8,040 nucleotides of DNA from NCBI GenBank assembly GCA_934447715.1, contig CAKSER010000056.1:1-8040 (forward strand), given 5' to 3'. The DNA is from an uncultured Eubacteriales bacterium (lineage in GTDB: Bacteria; Bacillota; Clostridia; Oscillospirales; CAG-272). Numbering within the stretch: position 1 is the first letter of the stretch; each line of letters starts with the position of its first letter. A program made the translations under genes and the position numbers. The notes beneath the pieces are model-generated. The model was given only the letters and a program-made list of their open reading frames with translations, ran no database searches and was not told where the DNA came from. Positions 6,227-8,040 of this stretch are shown one piece after another.

Positions 6227-6408
6227 CTTTGCTGCAATATTTATTTATCGCCGTTTCGGCGGCAATCAGCCGGTAATCGCGTGTGAACCCCACATCGGAT
6301 ACACATACCGCCGCCTCACTTGATCGTGGCAGGCTGCAAATCGGCTGACGACACCTCGACACCTCGGTACCCTGGCACCTCGCCCCCGGAACCACAGCCC
6401 CTTAAAAA
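6227..6408. other. Gene-free region between jag and its terminator
   Basis: No credible coding frame is seen. The region contains a small hairpin CGCCG-TTT-CGGCG (6249-6261) and a long-range inverted repeat TCAGCCG/CGGCTGA (6266-6272 with 6342-6348). It also has three CACCTCG copies near 6352-6382. GGCAGGCTGC at 6328-6337 recurs at 6047-6056 in the cotH leader. As part of the jag 3' untranslated region it could be structured, but no known RNA family is recognised. Confidence 0.5.
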
Positions 6409-7194
6409 TTATTCCTCGTCCGGCGAATCGATATCCGGTGCGCCCTCTGTGTAATCGTATGTGGGCAGCTTTCTGGTCTGGATAACCGGAGTGGTCTGTC
6501 CTCTCGGTCTTCTGCGGCGAGAGTTTCCCGTCTGCTGCTCCTTGCTTCCCGGAATCATAACAACAACTCTTCTGTTGCTGCCTGCGCCTACCGATGTAGT
6601 GGTAACTCCCTCGATAAGCTGAATCTCCGAATGGATGATTCTTCTCTCGTATGCGTTCATCGGCTCAAGAGAGAAGTTCTTCTTATACTTAAGAACCTTG
6701 TCTGCCATTCTTCTTGCAAGCTGGCGGAGGGTTTCCTCTCTCTTTGCTCTGTAGCCCTCGGCATCTATGCTGATATGCATATCGTCGTCAGCCTCGCTGC
6801 TTCTCGAGCAGGCAAGGTTTACAAGATACTGAAGCGAATCGAGCGTATCGCCGTGATAGCCGATAAGGATATGCGCGTCCTCGCCCTTGATGTTGATCTT
6901 GAGGTCGTTTCTTTCCTCGTCGCAGTCGACAATCTCTGCCTCTGCCATGATATCCATATTTCTGATTATCGTATTGATAAGCTCTACGGCAGTGCTCTTT
7001 GTGTCCTGCTCGCAGATGACCTTTACCTTTGCCGGAGTCTGCCCAATCCCGAGAAAGCCGGATTTGGGCTGCTCAAGCACCTCATAGGTGCACTTCGACG
7101 CATCAACGCCGAGCTCGTCAGCTCCGTTTGCGATAGCCGCCTCTATTGTTTTTCCGGTCGCAATAACTTCCTTCTTCATTATTTTCGTTTTCAC
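6409..7194 (-). CDS. jag: Jag/KhpB (EloR) RNA-binding protein, SpoIIIJ-associated
   Basis: Cytoplasmic RNA-binding protein of the KhpA/KhpB system. In streptococci and relatives it affects cell elongation and division, and it is commonly encoded beside YidC/SpoIIIJ. Domains in order: Jag_N (about 8-60) with the signature KSGFLGIG (44-51); a KH domain (about 75-145) with the nucleic-acid loop GYHG (112-115) in ILIGYHGDTLDSLQYL; and an R3H domain (about 150-215) with the R-x3-H core Arg184-His188 in PMNAYERRIIHSE, then GVTTTSVGAGSNRRVVV. A basic patch RRRRPRG (226-232) and an acidic tail follow. All key residues are present. The start at 7194 is GTG; an in-frame ATG at 7179 would remove five residues, all outside the Jag_N domain. 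It follows yidC by 126 bases on the same strand. Confidence 0.94.
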   Translation of the reverse strand: MKTKIMKKEVIATGKTIEAAIANGADELGVDASKCTYEVLEQPKSGFLGIGQTPAKVKVICEQDTKSTAVELINTIIRNMDIMAEAEIVDCDEERNDLKINIKGEDAHILIGYHGDTLDSLQYLVNLACSRSSEADDDMHISIDAEGYRAKREETLRQLARRMADKVLKYKKNFSLEPMNAYERRIIHSEIQLIEGVTTTSVGAGSNRRVVVMIPGSKEQQTGNSRRRRPRGQTTPVIQTRKLPTYDYTEGAPDIDSPDEE

Positions 7195-7203
7195 TTCCTT
7201 CTG
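7195..7203 (-). promoter_or_regulatory. Ribosome binding site of jag with ambiguous start
   Basis: CAGAAGGAA (minus strand) abuts the GTG at 7194 with only 1-2 bases between the core and the start, which is too close. The ATG at 7177-7179 is 16-17 bases from it, which is too far. Neither start has ideal spacing, so the true N-terminus is uncertain by five residues. Confidence 0.5.
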
Positions 7204-7209
7204 TATGTG

Positions 7210-7222
7210 CTGTTTTAAACAG
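7210..7222. repeat. Short dyad CTGTTT-T-AAACAG upstream of jag
   Basis: A 13-base sequence with two 6-bp arms around one central base, 7 bases upstream of the jag ribosome binding site. The loop is too small for a stable full-length hairpin, so if real it would more likely be a DNA-binding dyad. It may be chance. Confidence 0.3.
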
Positions 7223-7292
7223 ACAGACCAAAAGCTCCGGCTAAGTCGCCTCTGCCTTTGAATTTGAAAGCTTATCTGCCTGTTTTCCGTCC

Positions 7293-7313
7293 CTTACGTC
7301 ATATGACAGTAAG
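7293..7313. repeat. Inverted repeat downstream of yidC
   Basis: CTTAC-GTCAT/ATGAC-A-GTAAG: a perfect 10-bp core palindrome (7298-7307) flanked by 5-bp arms with one extra base. It lies 7 bases past the yidC stop in the yidC-jag gap. The RNA could fold into an 8-bp bulged stem with a 4-nt loop. No U-tract follows on the minus strand (GTAAGGGACGG), so it is unlikely to be a full terminator. It may be a processing or stability element. Confidence 0.5.
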
Positions 7314-7320
7314 AAAGGAA

Positions 7321-8040
7321 TCATTTCTTGCCTTTTTTGTCTTTGTTCTTGCTGCTCTTATCGTCGGCGCTCTTTTCCTGCTTCAGCTTTACCGGAGCCT
7401 CAAGCTCTACGGTATCGCTGTCGTCATTTCCGCCGTTTTTGCCGGATGCATTATCTGCGGTATTTGCCGATTCGGTCTCCTCCTCCGGAAGAAGGTCGAT
7501 TCTGTGCGAAGCGATCCTGCCGCTTGCCTCCGCCTTCCTTAACGATGCCCTGTCAACCTTTGTTCCGGACATATACTGCTTTTCGGCAGCCTTATATTCC
7601 TCGTCGGTAAACTCCGGATACGGGAAGATCTTCTTTAAAATGAACTGCTTTAAAACCGAAACAAGGCTGGTATATATCCAGTACAGACCGAGCATTGCCG
7701 GCACCTGGAACGAGAAGATTACCGAAATGAGCGGCATTCCGATATCCATAAACTTCATCGAAGCAGCCTGGTTTCCGGCAGACGGTGCCTGATATGACAT
7801 CTTTCTTGTCAGAACCATGCTTAAGTAATAGGAGGCAAATACGAGAACAGGAATGAGAATAAGCCAGTCGATCTGCTTCAGGCTCGGTGTGAGCGCAAGA
7901 TCAATCGCGCCGCCGAATATCTTGAAGTTCGGGAGATTGTCCTTTGTAAAGCCCTCCGGAAGATATTCCGAGAAGCTTTCAACTCCGTTTATCTGCAGCA
8001 GGCTTGCAATCTCGATTCCGGAAAGGCTGTTTTTAAGATC
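7321..8040 (-). CDS. yidC: YidC/Oxa1-family membrane insertase, C-terminal part (5' end outside window)
   Basis: Inserts membrane proteins with or without SecYEG; called SpoIIIJ in sporulating Bacillota. The frame stays open to the window edge: 74 further codons precede the first internal ATG (7818), so the gene is cut by the window and the ATG is not its start. The visible 239 residues hold a loop (about 1-55, including FGGAIDLALTPSLKQIDW at 42-59, split here only for description), a membrane segment (about 58-79), and a hydrophobic stretch (about 96-132) with ISVIFSFQVPAMLGLYWIYT and SLVSVLKQFIL, typical of the last two YidC helices. The tail (about 155-239) is charged and ends in a Lys-rich KSSKNKDKKGKK, as expected for a ribosome-binding cytoplasmic tail. 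The conserved intramembrane Arg expected earlier in the protein lies outside the window. It is cotranscribed, or at least co-oriented, with jag. Confidence 0.93.
   Translation of the reverse strand, partial: DLKNSLSGIEIASLLQINGVESFSEYLPEGFTKDNLPNFKIFGGAIDLALTPSLKQIDWLILIPVLVFASYYLSMVLTRKMSYQAPSAGNQAASMKFMDIGMPLISVIFSFQVPAMLGLYWIYTSLVSVLKQFILKKIFPYPEFTDEEYKAAEKQYMSGTKVDRASLRKAEASGRIASHRIDLLPEEETESANTADNASGKNGGNDDSDTVELEAPVKLKQEKSADDKSSKNKDKKGKK

Noticed and set aside
6249..6261. CGCCG-TTT-CGGCG hairpin as a terminator for jag
   Set aside because: No U-tract follows on the minus strand (ATAAATAAAT) and the stem is only 5 bp; the hairpin at 6182-6226 is the better candidate.
6631..7218. 195-residue + strand frame over jag
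   Set aside because: Entirely antisense to the well-supported jag gene, with no recognisable domain.
7321..7818. A 165-residue protein starting at the ATG at 7818
   Set aside because: The frame continues open for 74 codons to the window edge with clear YidC sequence, so this ATG is internal.

Overview
The window looks like chromosomal DNA of a Gram-positive anaerobe of the Clostridia, probably near the Ruminococcus/Oscillospirales group. This rests on protein style only: a Ktr-type potassium system, a CotH-family surface protein, a YidC-Jag pair, strong Shine-Dalgarno sites and intrinsic terminators. No rRNA or other taxonomic marker is present, so the placement is an inference. There are no tRNA or rRNA genes, no CRISPR array and no insertion sequence.

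Layout from left to right. Positions 1-360 are a GC-rich, gene-free stretch with short degenerate repeats. An AT-rich promoter region follows (about 361-473) and drives a long 6-phosphofructokinase on the + strand (474-1799). A strong, apparently bidirectional terminator (1828-1869) and two further hairpins separate it from the convergent block on the minus strand. Read in its own direction, that block has a near-consensus promoter (6149-6177), a structured leader of about 155 nt, a CotH-family membrane-anchored protein (5986-4040), KtrB (4011-2680) and KtrA (2593-1952). Upstream of that promoter lie a terminator-like hairpin (6182-6226) and a 180-base gene-free region. Then come jag/khpB (7194-6409) and the C-terminal 239 codons of yidC (8040-7321), which runs off the window edge.

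Three modules are visible: glycolysis (pfk), potassium uptake (KtrB channel plus its KtrA gating ring) cotranscribed with a CotH-like putative extracytoplasmic kinase, and membrane-protein insertion with an RNA-binding partner (YidC-Jag). The most unusual points are the CotH-KtrB-KtrA arrangement with its folded 5' leader, and the phosphofructokinase, which carries an insert of roughly 77 residues and substitutions in two conserved loops. I see nothing that proves a wholly new system. The leader and the cotH-ktr linkage are the best leads.
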